64,000 nucleotides of DNA, taken from Erythroxylum novogranatense. Its lineage: Eukaryota > Streptophyta > Magnoliopsida > Malpighiales > Erythroxylaceae. A program made the position numbers and the translations under genes. The notes beneath the pieces were generated by a model. The model saw only the letters and a program-made list of their open reading frames with translations, did no database searches and was not told the DNA's origin. Every line of letters begins with the position of its first letter. Position 1 is the first letter of the stretch. The DNA is taken from assembly GCA_029891385.1 (NCBI GenBank), contig CM057235.1, forward strand, positions 14,250,001 to 14,314,000. Reading direction: 5' to 3'. Positions 1 to 12,635 of this stretch are shown piece after piece.

Positions 1-2832
1 ACTAAAATCCTTAAACTCGCAATTTATGTTTATTGCAATTTTTCTAAAACCATACTTTCGGGTCTACTACTCCCTATCGATAAACCAGTTCACATAGGGT
101 AACCTAGGCAACTTCTCCTTGATATAAAATTTCCTCTATTCATTAGGAATCCATAGACATAAAATCACTAAATTCGGATCTCTATAGGTCCAATTATTGC
201 TAAAACACGAACCAAAAAAATAATCGCTCGGTCCTCTAACTTTGATTTAATCCAACACTTTCAATTTAATCTCCAAAATTCACAAATTCTCACGGAGAGC
301 AATTAAATGACTTACGAATCCGATGCCACAAAAATCAAGTCAATCGGAGCTCGGATGACAAAATTATACACAAAAGAATGGCAAAAGGGTCAAATTAGAA
401 CAAAAAATACAATTCTAAGAAAATCACATTTATATCAATTTCCCTCTCTTCTTTCACAAAACCTAACTTTTCACATAAGTGTCCAATGTGACAAATTTGG
501 TATCATTAGAAAGATCACAGAAAACCCTATAAGTTCCTTCAAGGACTTACAAACCAATTTCATCCCTAAGGGTGTCGAAAATTCAATCAAAGTTTCTGCC
601 TAATCACAATTTTCCAAAGTAGTACAACATTCTTCCAAAAATCATATCTTCTCATTCCCCTTGCCAAAAATTCCAAGATTTATATCAAAAGAAATATTAG
701 AATATATTATACAACTTTCATGAACAACTTGAAAGCAAATGCAACCTCTAAATGGGTCAAAATCTCAATCAAAGTTTTTGCCCTGCACATGTCATCCCAA
801 TAGTACCATAATCTTCTAAAAATCATAACTTCCTATTTCATTGTCCAAAAGCTCCATACTTTATATCAATGAAAAGATCAGAAAACATGCTACAATTCTC
901 ATGAAGGACTTAGAAGCAAATTCCACCTCTAACTAGGTCAAATTCTCACATGATTGTGACTGCCCTGTTAAAGATTGTTAAATAAAAATATCACCTAAAC
1001 CATATCCATACTTTAAAAATCCATCACTTACAATTCTTACATCCAAAAATAGCATATTATACATCATTACAAAGCTAAGACATTCCTCTACAACTTTTCA
1101 TAAGATCAATTGTGCCAATTTAAACCATAATAGTTCAAAATTGGCTTCAAAGTACAATAACTACAAAACCCATACTTAGAGACATTTCACACATAAAGCA
1201 CATCAATACTTTGAAATACCATCTGAAAATTAACAAGTCATAACTTTCAACCTTAAAATCGAAAAATGTCATACTTAGTGGAGATAGAAAGCTAACAAGA
1301 AAATATTCAACTTTTATGAAGACCAATTTTGTAAAATTTGTCTCATTTAGCCTAAAAAAATTCTCCAAAGTTTCAGGTTACAAATTTTCAATGTTAGGAT
1401 CACAACCATGGCACTATTCATCCTGCACAATATTGCCTACTTTCAAGGCAAATTTCAGAACCCTTCAAGTCAAAATTGGACAGCACTTCCTCATAAGAAT
1501 TCTAGCCAAACTTCTCAAGTTTAATTCAAGCTAAACCTCATCTCAATAGCATAACCATATAAAAATTTATGACCAAAACATTGAAACATACACAAAGCAA
1601 AATTTCCAGATTCACAACCTAACTCACATTCTACATCTTCTATACCATTTCTAAACCAACCAACACTCAATTCACTCCATATATGCACTATAACTAACTC
1701 AAAACCTTTCCTTGAACAATAGTCCACAAAATTGCAGCACACACACTCCACCATCCATCATTTTCTACACTCATCTTTAATCACAAACTTCACTTCAAAC
1801 CATCTCAAATTTCATACAACACATGTTATACTTGCATTCATCACATCCTACCTCATCAATCGTCAATTAAACAAACAAATTTCATACCCATCTACACCAA
1901 CACAATTTTCATGCAATTAGGTTCACTCCAACACAATTAATGCATTTAATTAACAAAACAAGACATAAAACACAAATCTTACCTAATTAAGTTTCCAAAT
2001 CTTCAAAACTTCAAACTCTCACAATCCTCCTAACTTTCCCTACCACACACGTCCATCATCTTCTTAAGGAGAAAAGCTTAGGTTTGTATTTTTTGTAAAC
2101 AAAAGAAGAGAAAATAAGTAGGTTATGAGAGCTTTTGTGTACGAGGAGATTAGTAGCAATTAACAAGAAGAAGAGAATCAACGAAGAAGAAAGAAGAAGA
2201 AGGCTTCGGATGGGAGAAGAAGAATAAAGGATTTTTGGTCTTCATATAAGAACCATCGTGAATGACTTAAGTAAAAAGGAAGATATTTATGTAAAGTAAT
2301 GACATGGTGGCATGTTAGGCAAGTGACAAGTGTCACTTGCCACATGTCACCTTCTTTTACTCTCACTTATTTCCTTTCCAATTCAGTTCTAATTTTTACT
2401 TCAATTTCTCGTCAAATTTCAATGGATTAAAAATAATAAATCCCACCATCATTTATCTAAATTTCCAGTACCATTAGACAGTCATTTCCACTACCGATAA
2501 CCAGTCAATCTACCACTTGACATTTTTCTTAGTTCGAAAAGTACCCCGAAATTTTTCAGAAAAATTTTTAAAATTCCGCAAAAATTCAAAACTCACAAAG
2601 ACTCACTCCAATTAACTTTTCAAGCACAAAAATTATATTTTTTTTTCACAAAAATCACATTTATGACCAAAATACTGGGAAATGTCATAAATGCATATAT
2701 AGTCATTTACATGTGCAAAATTCATTATTCACTTGTATGCGTATGAATGAACATATCAAGGCAAATTTTTAAACACTCATATCCCATTCCAAATTACTAT
2801 TCTACCCTTCCCATCGGTGATGGGATGTTACA
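1..2832 (-). repeat. Partial long LTR, element-B-like, runs off the left edge
   Basis: The right end reads GATGGGATGTTACA, matching the 5' end (minus strand) of the element B LTR, GGTGGGATGTTACA. The block near 325-350 (AATCCGATGCC then AAGTCAATCGGA) matches 47065-47095 in B in the same orientation. The stretch at 2530-2660 follows the same plan as 49080-49200. A splice-donor-like motif, minus strand TTAGGTAAGATTT near 1975, matches the other long LTRs. The small open frames here (98 aa at 307-603 and others) are LTR noise, not genes. Sequence after 2832 is not the polypurine tract seen beside B, so this is either a solo LTR or the outer end of an element extending left. Confidence 0.75.
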
Positions 2833-3868
2833 AATAGCATAATATATGATTTGATGCATTTCATTACATTGTTATGCATGATCAGATAAAGGAATTGTGA
2901 CTAGAGTGACCTAAATGAATAAAGAGCTTAAAGCTCAGAAATGTGCATAAAGAGCCACAAGCTCAATTATCAATGAGCCCGGTATCCACAATGGTTAGAG
3001 GACAGTTTATGAAATGAACCCAATATCTACAAGGGATATGAGACAGTTAAATAGGTGCTTGGTTACAAAAAAATAAAAATGAAAATAGAATCTCATATGT
3101 ATTTGCATATACATCTTTACATATATCATGTGAATGATTGCAAAGAATGACTAAATTGAGTTGATATAATGGCATGCAATGTTTTTGTACATGTTGATGA
3201 TATGAATGATTGAAATGAATGATCAGATTATTCAGAAATGATTACATGAAATGTTTATAGTTCATGATGTACTTGTTGAAATATGATGTATAATGTGAAC
3301 AGGTATTCAATACTGAACGATCTGATATATGGGATTTGATTCTGAATTATGTGGTATACAAAATTGGAGAATATAATATACTTGTGATATTTTTCCTGAC
3401 TTGAGTGAGCACATCAATCATGGTTTACTCATTAAGTTTGCAAATTCATCAAAATTGCAACCTTGATATTTAGGTAATGAGGAGACTTAGCTTTCAAGGC
3501 AAACTAATAGATCTTTAGTTATGTCAATTTTGGAAACAAGAATGGCTCAAAGGTCTAGTCAGCTGATATCTGAGGAGTTTAGCTAGATTGTGCTTGTTTA
3601 CTTTTCTCATTTCATGTGAACCTTTTGTATAGAACATTGAACTCATAGATGTTTTTGTAATGTAAATATATGAATTATGAAATGTAACGCTACGATGTAA
3701 GTTATGTTTTGTTAATGAAATGGGAATAGTTGATCCTTTGAAGTACTAGTGTTTCTGTGATGTCATAATAAGTGATTATGATTGTTCTAACATGCCATTC
3801 TCATAGGGTATGTTCTCGAATGTCCTCTAAATGCTCGAGCATATGCTCTGTGGTAGTTGTGTGCTACA
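2833..3868 (+). repeat. 3' part of a related long LTR, opposite orientation
   Basis: This block follows the same order as 27400-28188 of the solo LTR. It has AAAGAGCTTAAAGCTC and CGGTATCCAC motifs (2925-2990), then the TGAGC...ATCAATCATGG...TCATTAAGTTTGCAAA hairpin block (3403-3455), then an ATGCCATTCTCATAGGG block (3793-3810) and a GTGCTACA end at 3868. It is strongly diverged. Its 5' part is missing, presumably beyond the LTR at 1-2832 that interrupts it. Confidence 0.65.
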
Positions 3869-4337
3869 AGATTCATGTTAGGGTTTAACTATGAAAAGAT
3901 TTAGCCTTGTAAAAACAAATTGTTCTATTATAGTTTAATTTTTGTTCAAAATTTTTTTGTTAAAATAAATTGCTCTATTATAGTTTAATTTTTGTTCAAG
4001 AGTTTTAGTAACCAATTCCATAGCATGTTATAGTCCATCTTCTTTGTTTATTAAAATTTTAATTTTAATCACGAATGTATTATTACTTATAATTGAAAAG
4101 CAATAAAAGTGGTATATATAACTATATATATATAATGCTAAAATTTAGAATAATTTCAAGATTTAGCCATATTCTCGTTTTGTCTAATAAGAAGGAATAA
4201 TTAAATATCAAATCTATTTACTCTTAAAAGGCATATTAGAACGCAATGGTATTTCTTGAAGACACTTTTGACTTATGTTAATTAATTACTTAAATTACCA
4301 TTGTGATTAACAAAAGGGAATATATAAAGCTTTATTA
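3869..4337. other. AT-rich spacer, no gene seen
   Basis: Includes a near-duplicate pair of about 45 bp (around 3920-3950 and 3965-4000, sharing TGTTCTATTATAGTTTAATT or a one-base variant). No reading frame or RNA gene recognised. Confidence 0.5.
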
Positions 4338-6262
4338 GAAAGTATCAGAGAGACAGAGAGAGAAGCTAATAGAGAAAGGTACAAACTAGAAAAGAAAGAG
4401 GCAAAGATGGCAGTCTTAATGGCTAAAGGAGAAGCTTACGAGAATTTGTAAAGGAGTCTGGGTACTAAATAAGGAGAAAAGGACATTCTTAAGTTGACAA
4501 AATTTAGGGAACAAAAATCAAGAGACTTATATCAAGTTCGATGTATAAGAGATGAAGCAGAGCAGGTACTTATGGAGGAAAATGACATTAAGAGTAGATG
4601 ACAAATATATTTTTATGGCCTTTTTAATGAAGGTGTAAAGGAAAACATCTCTTTAGGGACCTCAACAAGTCTGAGGAATTTCGTAACTTGTTTTTATGTA
4701 AGCAGATCATAAGGCGAAAATTAAAAAAAAAATTAAGGAAGAAGAGGGAAAGGGCAGTAAGACCCGATGAGATACCTATAGAGGTATAAAAGAGCTTAGG
4801 CATCGAAGGTCTTACTTAGTTATTCAAGCTTTTTAATGTGATTCTTGAGTCATTCAAAATGTCAGATGAATGGAGACTGAATATGGTAATTCATCTATAC
4901 AAGTACAAAGGTGACATCCGAAATTGTAACAACTATAGAGACATCAAACTACTTAGTCACACCATGAAGTTGTGGGAGAAGGTAATTGAGAAGGGAGTAA
5001 GAGAGGCAGTTTCTATAACGAAAAACCAATTTGACTTTATGTCGAGAAGGTCTACGACAGAAGTTTTACATCTCCTTAGAAGATTAATAGAATATTATAT
5101 AGAAAGATAGAGAAATTTGCACATGATTTTTATTGATTTAGAGAAGGGATATGCTTAGGGAAATCTTATGAAGGTGTTTGGAGGTTAAGAGAGCTCTTAT
5201 GACCTATATAAAGGTGATTAGAGATATGTATTAAGGGGCAATAACTAAAGTAATGATCATAGGAAGAGATATTGAAAATTTTTCTATTGGTATTGGGCTA
5301 CATCAAGGCTCTGTATTAAACCCTTTTCTGTTTGCAGTAGTGATGGATGAGTTTACCAAGAATATTCAAGGAGAGGTGTCTTGGTGTATTTTGTTTGCTG
5401 GCGATATTATCTTAGTATATGAGACAAGAGAGGGGCTCAATGCCAAACTAGAATGTCAAAGAGAAACATTAGAGTCGAAAGGTTTTAAAGTGAGCAAGAC
5501 TAAGACTGAGTACTTATAATACAATTTTTCGTGCCATCAGGGGATTACTGATGTGGAGGAAAAGATTGGATTAGAAATTATACCACAGAAGGCGCATTTT
5601 AAGTACCTAAGGTATATCATCCAAAGTAATGGAGAGATTGATGAAGATATAGTCAATCATATCAGATTAGGGTGGCTTAAATGGAGAAGTGCTTTATGAG
5701 TTTTATGTGACAAAAAATTACTATTTAAGCTCAAAGGTAAATTCTATAGCTTCCTGATTAGGCCAACCATGTTAGGTCTATTAAACAAATACATAACAAT
5801 AAGCTTTTGGTGGCGAAGATGAGGATATTCCAGTAGATATGTAACCTTATCAGAAGCAATAAGGTTAAAAATATAATGGCAAGAGATACGTTAAAGGTGA
5901 TTGGTATTATTGACAAATTAGGAGAGACAAAGCATAGGTGGTTCAGATATGTTGAAAGGAGACACCCTGATACTCCAATGAGAAAATGAGAGAAGATAAT
6001 ATTTAGAGACTGTAAAAGGAAAAAAGAATGAGCTAAAAAGAACTAAGGAGAAGTGATCAAGAATGATATAATTCAGTTGAATCTTATCGAAAACTTGGCC
6101 CACAATAGAAAACTTTGGAGTACTAGAATAATGATAAAAGATCTCTCTTTAAGAAGACATTCGTGTTCTTGTAGGTTATAATAAACAGCGTACTTTGCAT
6201 TTTCAGGTTCGGTTAACCTTATTAACTTACATATAATTTAAGAGGATAATAATAATAATAAA
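4338..6262 (+). mobile_element. Degenerate RTE-type LINE, reverse transcriptase region
   Basis: Translated pieces match the order of the plant RTE-clade LINE open reading frame. A lysine/arginine-rich linker lies at 4340-4700. Then comes an RT block with YKYKGDIRNCNNYRDIKLL, KLWEKVIEK and NQFDFMSRRSTTEV (4838-5110). Then [21 protein letters not shown] and the active-site region (5253-5519), then the [14 protein letters not shown] block. Frames are broken by several stops and shifts. The catalytic FADD motif reads FAGD (near 5390-5402), so the enzyme is dead. The 5' endonuclease part is missing, as is usual for a 5'-truncated LINE. A short GATAATAATAATAATAA tract near 6244-6262 may be the simple-repeat tail. 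Confidence 0.85.
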
Positions 6263-7560
6263 TTTATTAGTATTTACTATATTAATTCTTGAGTAAAAAA
6301 GATGAAAAGAAAAAACTTCTTTAATTCTATGTTATTAAACGTTAATCTTGAACATTGCTATTATAAGTAACAACTAATTCATAACACTCAAGACTTGTAC
6401 TTTAAATAGTAATTAATATGTGTCAAAATTATTGATCAAGTATTAAACTATTAGTAGAAAGTTCATTGACTAAAATAATATAATCATTTAGAGATTAATT
6501 AAAGAAATTAATAAGTGTAAAGCACATTTATTAAGAAATCCTACAATTTTAGTTTTTAAGGCACATATATTAGCTTAGATATTTATGAGATATTATAAAC
6601 ATTAAACAAGCAAGTAATCTGATCCTTAAAAATATAATATAGTTCTAATAAATAATAAGCGAGATAATAATATTGTCTTGTACAAATACAAACAGAGTTT
6701 TATTTATTAGAAAGGAATGAAAATGAGTTGATTTAGTAATAGACTATAGAATTGTATTTATTTATATGGTCGCACTTTATATAATATAATATTTGAAGTT
6801 TTAATTATGAAATTAATTGCATTTTCTACACTAAGTTGCAATAAGAAAATGATACTTTTGTGTTTATTAGTTTATTATTATTATTTATTTTAATATGATA
6901 AAATAAGATTTAATGATGTTAAAATAATAGTTCTATTTTTTTAATCAATGAGATCTGGTAGAGCGGTTCATTCCCGTATTGATTCATAGTAATAAGAAAC
7001 CATATTGCGATATTTGATAAAAGATCAATTGTGATTCAAGTGATCTTAGCCATAAATTTATAAGGTTTGTATTAAGACCGTTAGATTGAATTACCATTTT
7101 TAGAAGAATTGAATTTACAAGTGATTTTAACAATTTTATCAATTATTCATATAAGAACAAGCTACATTGCTATATCAATGATTTATATAAGAATAAACTA
7201 CATTGCTATTCTTAATTTAAATATAAAAATGATTGCTATTCATTATATTAACAAAAATTGAACACAAAACATTATGTAAAGTTTTTATGGTAATGTCTCG
7301 TTTCTTAATAAACTTCCAATAGAGCTTATTATTTTTTTATAATTTTTTGTCATATATATTTATATCAATAGGTTTTGGTTATCCTAAAAACTGAACCTGA
7401 AAATAGGTTAACCGATCCTATAAATTTTTTAAGTTCAGGTTCAAATTCAAATTTATGAAATTGTCGAACCTGATATTTAGGCTAGATTCAGGTTTTTTAT
7501 AAATAGATTAGGATACCCTACCGTAAATACCCCTAATCAAAACGTTCCGAAACTCTCATA
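6263..7560. other. AT-rich intergenic region
   Basis: About 1.3 kb of low-complexity AT-rich DNA with no supported gene. At 7360-7520 there are several GAACCTGA / TCAGGTTC words in both orientations, suggesting a decayed inverted-repeat element, but I could not define its ends. Confidence 0.45.
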
Positions 7561-7628
7561 AGACGTCAGTGAAAATCACGCGCCTAATGTCCGATTTCCT
7601 TGAATATTCGTACCACGTAAAAAAAGAA

Positions 7629-7772
7629 GTCCACGTGGACGTGACTCAGGCCGTCACCTACCTTCCTGTGAGACTAACATTACCAAGCTCCCAAATTAGT
7701 GATTGGTTTTCCAAGTCTCTCCTCTCCCCTGCCCTGTCCTCCCCTCCCCTCCCCTCCCCTCCCGTATAAATC
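7629..7772 (+). promoter_or_regulatory. Core promoter of the RING gene: G-box, CCCCT tract, TATA box
   Basis: A perfect 12-bp palindrome GTCCACGTGGAC (7629-7640) contains the G-box core CACGTG, a known bZIP/bHLH site in plant promoters. A pyrimidine tract of CCCCT repeats (about 7727-7762) leads directly into TATAAAT (7765-7771). The transcription start is therefore expected near 7795-7805, which fits a leader ahead of the ATG at 8592. Assignment to this gene rests on position. Confidence 0.65.
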
Positions 7773-7794
7773 ATAAACCGCCTTGTACCTGATT

Positions 7795-8591
7795 GAAGTC
7801 TCTTCCATCGCATGGCAAAACCCTAGAAATTGAACCCATTCTGATCGCTCTCGATCGTGCCTACTTTGATATTTACGGCGAAGTTGTTTCAGGCCATATA
7901 TTATAGACAAAATCTCTCTCTGACTTCTTCAAGTCGGTTTTTCTTTTTCCGATGATCAGCGTATTTTCGTTTCCGATTATCCTTCTTTCTATTTGTGTGT
8001 TTTATTTTGAGTTAAGCTTTCTTTTGATTGGTGTGTATACCTGTTGGTCTATTGTCTTAGTTTGATTTCAGAGGAGAAGTCTTGTACATAATCTGAAAGT
8101 GTTTCGATTTTTATGAGATGAAGAATTGTTGTGGTTTCGATCCGGAAACTTAACCTTTTTTCCTTGAAAAGATCGAATCTTGTGGCCAAGAGTGTCGAAA
8201 TTTGAAATGATGTTATGAAATTTTATTCCAAATGTTCGGGTTTTGGATGTCCAATTCTTATTTAAAAATTTTGAATTTTCATATTTAATTCTAAAACTTG
8301 GTTACCGTTCTAGTTTTGAGATGATACCTTCTTATATTTCTTTTATGAATTTGGTTCTTTGGCGTCGAACTTAACCCAAAAAAAAAAAAGGATTCGAAGA
8401 TTGACGTGGTCAAATTTTGGTATGGGCAAGTGAAGTCTAGCTTCTACTTGAAGAGTGACGACCCCTTTTGATTAGTTTCAATTTTTTGTATACGTAAGAG
8501 TGGCATACGTGGTTTGCTCTCTTGATCTTATTTCAATTTATGCATTTAGGTTCTGAAGGCAGAGAGGTTTTGACAAGGATAAACTTGGAGC
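7795..8591 (+). other. 5' leader with a probable intron (RING gene)
   Basis: Between the TATA box and the ATG lie about 790 bp rich in T, typical of a plant leader intron. The likely acceptor is TATGCATTTAG at 8539-8549, followed by a short exon running into the ATG. A short upstream frame starts at the ATG in TCGCATGGC (near 7813) and ends after four codons. The donor position is not certain. Confidence 0.5.
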
Positions 8592-10184
8592 ATGAGTACT
8601 CAAACTCAAGGTATAAGGAGCCCTCCTCTAAGGGGATATCGACGGAGAAAAGCATTGCTGGACTTAAACATGCCTCCTTGTGAAATCAGGGATCAGGAAG
8701 GGAGTTCAGTTCAGACTTTGCCTCAGGGAGTGGGAGCAAGCCAACAGTCTGTAGCAGCTGCTACAATTGATGTTGAGGCTTTTGACGATGATGTCATCGA
8801 GTCATCCCCAAGAGCTTTTGCTGAAGTATGCCCACGCTAACTTTTGCTTGTTATGTGCAATTAAGCTTTTTCTCTTCTTGTAAGGATGTTTTTGGAATAC
8901 CAATGGTTATGTGCAATTTCATTTAGGCTAAGTACAATGCCCTGAGGACCCGTGGGAGGAATCTTGTAGTTGATGTGGACACAGGTATACAAACTCCTAG
9001 TTACCATTTCTATCTTGTGCTTTGCTATTTATTAGTTTTTCTAGTTTTGCATTATTGATTTCTGAAACTGTATTTGTTGTTCACTCTTGGGTTCATCCTT
9101 GTTAATATCAGGGCTAACAAGTAGGTTCACTTATGATAGTGATGCCAACAAGCGGAGAAGAAATCAATCAAACGAATCCGTTATAAACCATGATCGATAC
9201 ATAAATTTGGAAAGCCATGGCAGCTCCATGGTAAAACCCACACGTGACAGTGCTCAATGGCCTGATCCCTTGTTCTTATCCTCACTTTTTTTTTTTCGTT
9301 TCTTGGATATTGGTTGACATATAAGATGGATTTTGTGCTTGGTCCTTCAGTTTGATAACTGACTTGAGTTGCCTTATTTGGTTAGTGCTGTTCGTTTTTG
9401 TATATCATTTCGAACAACAATATGTGCATGTGTGTGTGCATTGAAGTTATAGCATTGGAGCTGTTGCAATCTAGGTGTCATCATGTGAACTTAGCACCTG
9501 CACACCTGTTATAAAGATTTCATTGAACATGATTTTTTGGTGGTGTTCTTATAAGCAACATGGATCTGTAATAAGGTTTTAAATTGAGGATTGTGGGCTA
9601 CACCCCAGTTGCGGGTGGTTATTATGATTACAGTGGTGCAGCTGCAAATGTGATTGCAGTCTGCAAAACCCTTGATCTGTAGTATTTCAATGAAAAGGTA
9701 GTTGAATACATTATGTTTTAATTAAAAAAATTATCACAAAGTGAGTTCTAACAGCTTTATTTAACATTGCTTTCTCATAGTAGACAGACCTGTTAATCAC
9801 AATAGTTGCATCGCAAATTTGTAGAATAGTGTTTGGTTGCTTGAGATATAGAGGCATAGGTAGTTATTTTTTGCAATACTGTGGTATTTTTTAAAATAAA
9901 AAATTTGAAGTTTTTGTGAGTAACTGCTATACTTATATTGGCAGAGGGAAAATGTACAGTCACCGCTGATACCAATACCTGCTCCTCCTCCTCCCAAGGA
10001 GCCAACATTCAGTTGTCCAATTTGTATGGGTCCACTTGTTGAGGAGACATCAACAAAGTGTGGACACATATTCTGTAAGACTTGCATTAAGGCTGCAATT
10101 GCAGCACAGGCTAAATGCCCTACATGTAGGAAAAGAGTTGCTGTTAAGGAACTTATTAGGGTATTCCTTCCCGCAGCTAGTTGA
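8592..10184 (+). CDS. RNF4-like C3HC4 RING E3 ubiquitin ligase, four coding exons
   Basis: Spliced CDS: 8592-8825, 8927-8984, 9112-9230, 9945-10184, all with GT-AG introns and a frame that closes at TGA, giving 216 residues. The C-terminal C3HC4 RING uses Cys161, Cys164, Cys176, His178, Cys181, Cys184, Cys195 and Cys198. The core reads CPICMGPLVEE then KCGHIFCKTC and CPTCRKR. Acidic-hydrophobic stretches IDVEAFDDDVIE (59-70) and NLVVDVD (90-96) look like SUMO-interacting motifs. The basic LRGYRRRK (13-20) could be a nuclear signal, and DLNMPP (24-29) fits the DLNxxP EAR form. By family, RNF4/Slx8-type RINGs ubiquitylate SUMOylated nuclear proteins; that role here is inferred. The start is chosen because it is the first ATG after the leader acceptor. 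The last intron (714 bp) is the longest. The gene looks intact. Confidence 0.9.
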
Positions 10185-11640
10185 GGTGATGCTCATGTCT
10201 GATTATTATTTATGTAAGTCTCCTTTACCATCTTTCCTTTCCCTGTTTAAAAGTTGGTTTTCTCTTTAAATTTGCTACGAGTGGCATGATGAACTTTGCC
10301 TGAGGAAAAAGAATTTGAGTGCTTTTTGTGTTTGGAATGATAATAGCGGAGCGAGTCAGAGGACTAAATTAACTGGTGTAACCTGGCCATAATCAAGTTA
10401 AATTTTGTTGAAAACATGCTGTTGGATAAGCTGTTTAAGCGGCAAGTGAAAAGTATCTTTGGCAACTGTTAAAAGTTTAGCGTCAGCTATGATCACAAAT
10501 CTAATGTCGTCGGTCAGTTCTGAGATTGGAGCTAGTGTTTTAAGGTTCTGCTTTTTGTAATTATTTTCATTTATACAAGTACAGCATAAACTTTTATATG
10601 GTTTGGATGAGAAACTAATTTGCTTTTTCATTTAATTCTGTAACAGGGTTAACAGAAGAAACCTTTTGTAATGGAGAAATAGAAAAAAAAAGGCCGTAGC
10701 ATGTTGGTAGATTCTCATTTTTGAACTTGAATTGGGACATGGACTAATTGTGCAGTTCAAACTATTACTTGTCCTCTTAGATCAAAAGCATGTTAAATGA
10801 ATGATTCTCAAGAGTAATGATATGGTTTTTCTTTTTTAAAACCGAGTTACTCAGTAATTATTCGCTTCCCAGGTGGCTGACTTTATTTGAGTTTTCAGGA
10901 ATGTCCTCACTTAAATGCCTGCACTGCTGTTCTTCGTTTCATTCGGGAACTGTACGGGCTGTGTTTTTATTACATCTCCGTATCACAAAGTGAACCCGTG
11001 CGACATTTCTCTAACTACTCTTGTGGCGTTTTAAGTGGAATCCTTTGACACAAATAGGATTGTATTGTTTACACTGCGTAAAACAACACAAGAAGATGGT
11101 TTAATTCAATACTGTCATTATGGTGTCTGATAACAGTGCATGTCAGCTATATAAATATATGTTGCAGTTTGAGCACGCAATCGTTTCAGCTATGTATTAA
11201 AAAATGATGATGGAACACTAGGATTAGGACCTGAATTTGGTGCTGTGAAATCCTCTCTTGTAACCCAGATACTCCTTTCTGCTGATGACCTTAGGCAATC
11301 GTAGAAATATTGTATAACGCCAATTAGCTATTTTGCAGGCTTGGTTCTAAGGTGGATTCTGATAATTCAAGATTTACGACGGTAACTTTTTAGTGAACCG
11401 ACTGAAATGCACTCAGCATAGATCAAGTCGCTCGCCCAAGTGTAATGAGCTGGGGCACAACCCTGTAGCGGAACGTGGATGACATGATCCTCAACTTCAA
11501 GGGCATGGCTTTATTCTCGAATATTGCTTCACTTATATTAATTAATACACGTTCAGTTTACATATCATTGTTAATTCATGTTCTAGGGAAGCAAGAAGGT
11601 CTCTGAATCTGGACCTTCAGTTTAGGATGCTTATATAAAC
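10185..11640 (+). other. RING gene 3' UTR and downstream flank
   Basis: The 3' UTR starts after the TGA at 10184; its end was not located. A short A-run follows GAGAAATAGAAAAAAAAA near 10674-10691. No further coding exon is supported in the rest of the stretch. Confidence 0.5.
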
Positions 11641-12635
11641 CCCTGCACTCTTTTATTTTTTGAGGTTCATTTCTTCTGTTTCCGTAAGATCAAACAAACC
11701 TTAGCTTTCTCACTTAGGTTCTCGCCTATTGGTACGTTTATTAGGCACTCTTTTTGTTTAGTCAATCTGAATCTAGTTCTAACAATTCATCTTGGATAGA
11801 TTGAAAATTCAAATTCTAAATTAATGCAAAGAATTCAAAATTGAACACAACCAATTGACAAATAGAAAATCACACAAGTAAGATTAACCAATTATGAGAA
11901 AGGGTGATTGATCCTATCATCTAATGCTAACTTGATTACTTTTGAGTTAATTTGGTATCGGTCCTATAATTTCAAAAGGTGGATTATTCTTTCTCAGGTT
12001 CTGATCTTTAGCCTTAAATCTTAAACCCTAATTCAATTGAATTAAGGAATTTGCAATATCTCAATTAACAAACAACCCCGACATCTAATTAGATCTTAAT
12101 CACTTTAATAGACAATTGGGTCCTTACATGATATCTCTCTTTGTATAAATTACCAATTTGATTGTTTGTGTGATCTGATAGATTGTTTAGCTCTCATTAC
12201 CAACCTAATCATATTGATATCAGTTCACTCTCATTATCAAAGCATGGAAATATGACAAACAATCACAATACCCAACATATTAACATCAAAAGCAATCAAA
12301 TTAGCATTGATTTAATAACAAATCCCTAAAAGAGTTTAGAACATCCTTAAACCCAAATTCATCATTATCATATCCATCTTATACATCAAATGAAAGAAAT
12401 AACAAGATGAAATGAAGAAGTTCATTTGGAGTGGACTGGAGATGGTGGCAACAATAGCTCCTTCCTCTTTCCTCTTCTCTCTCTTCCTTGGTTCTTTCTA
12501 GTTGTATCAAATGGAGACTCTCCTTTAGGGTTTCTTTCTTTTGCTTTTATATGTTTTTTCCATCCGGGACCAAATGTCCAAAATAACCATCGAAAATTGA
12601 GTTTCAAAGCAATCTATGCATCTGTTATTGTGCCT
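11641..12635. other. Degenerate repeat-like region
   Basis: AT-rich sequence with LTR-like phrasing: AATTCAAAATTGAACACAACC, and a CT-rich block at 12455-12500 that resembles the leader regions of the long LTRs elsewhere in the window. The 119-aa and 61-aa open frames on opposite strands (12422-12785) overlap this block and the adjacent palindrome array and show no protein signature. Probably an old retroelement remnant; ends not defined. Confidence 0.4.

Noticed and set aside
6950..7080. GGTAGAGCGGTTCATTCCCG, resembling part of a tRNA or plastid sequence
   Set aside because: No cloverleaf can be completed and the flanks do not look plastid-derived.
7360..7520. Possible inverted-repeat transposon built from GAACCTGA / TCAGGTTC words
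   Set aside because: Terminal repeats and target duplication could not be defined.
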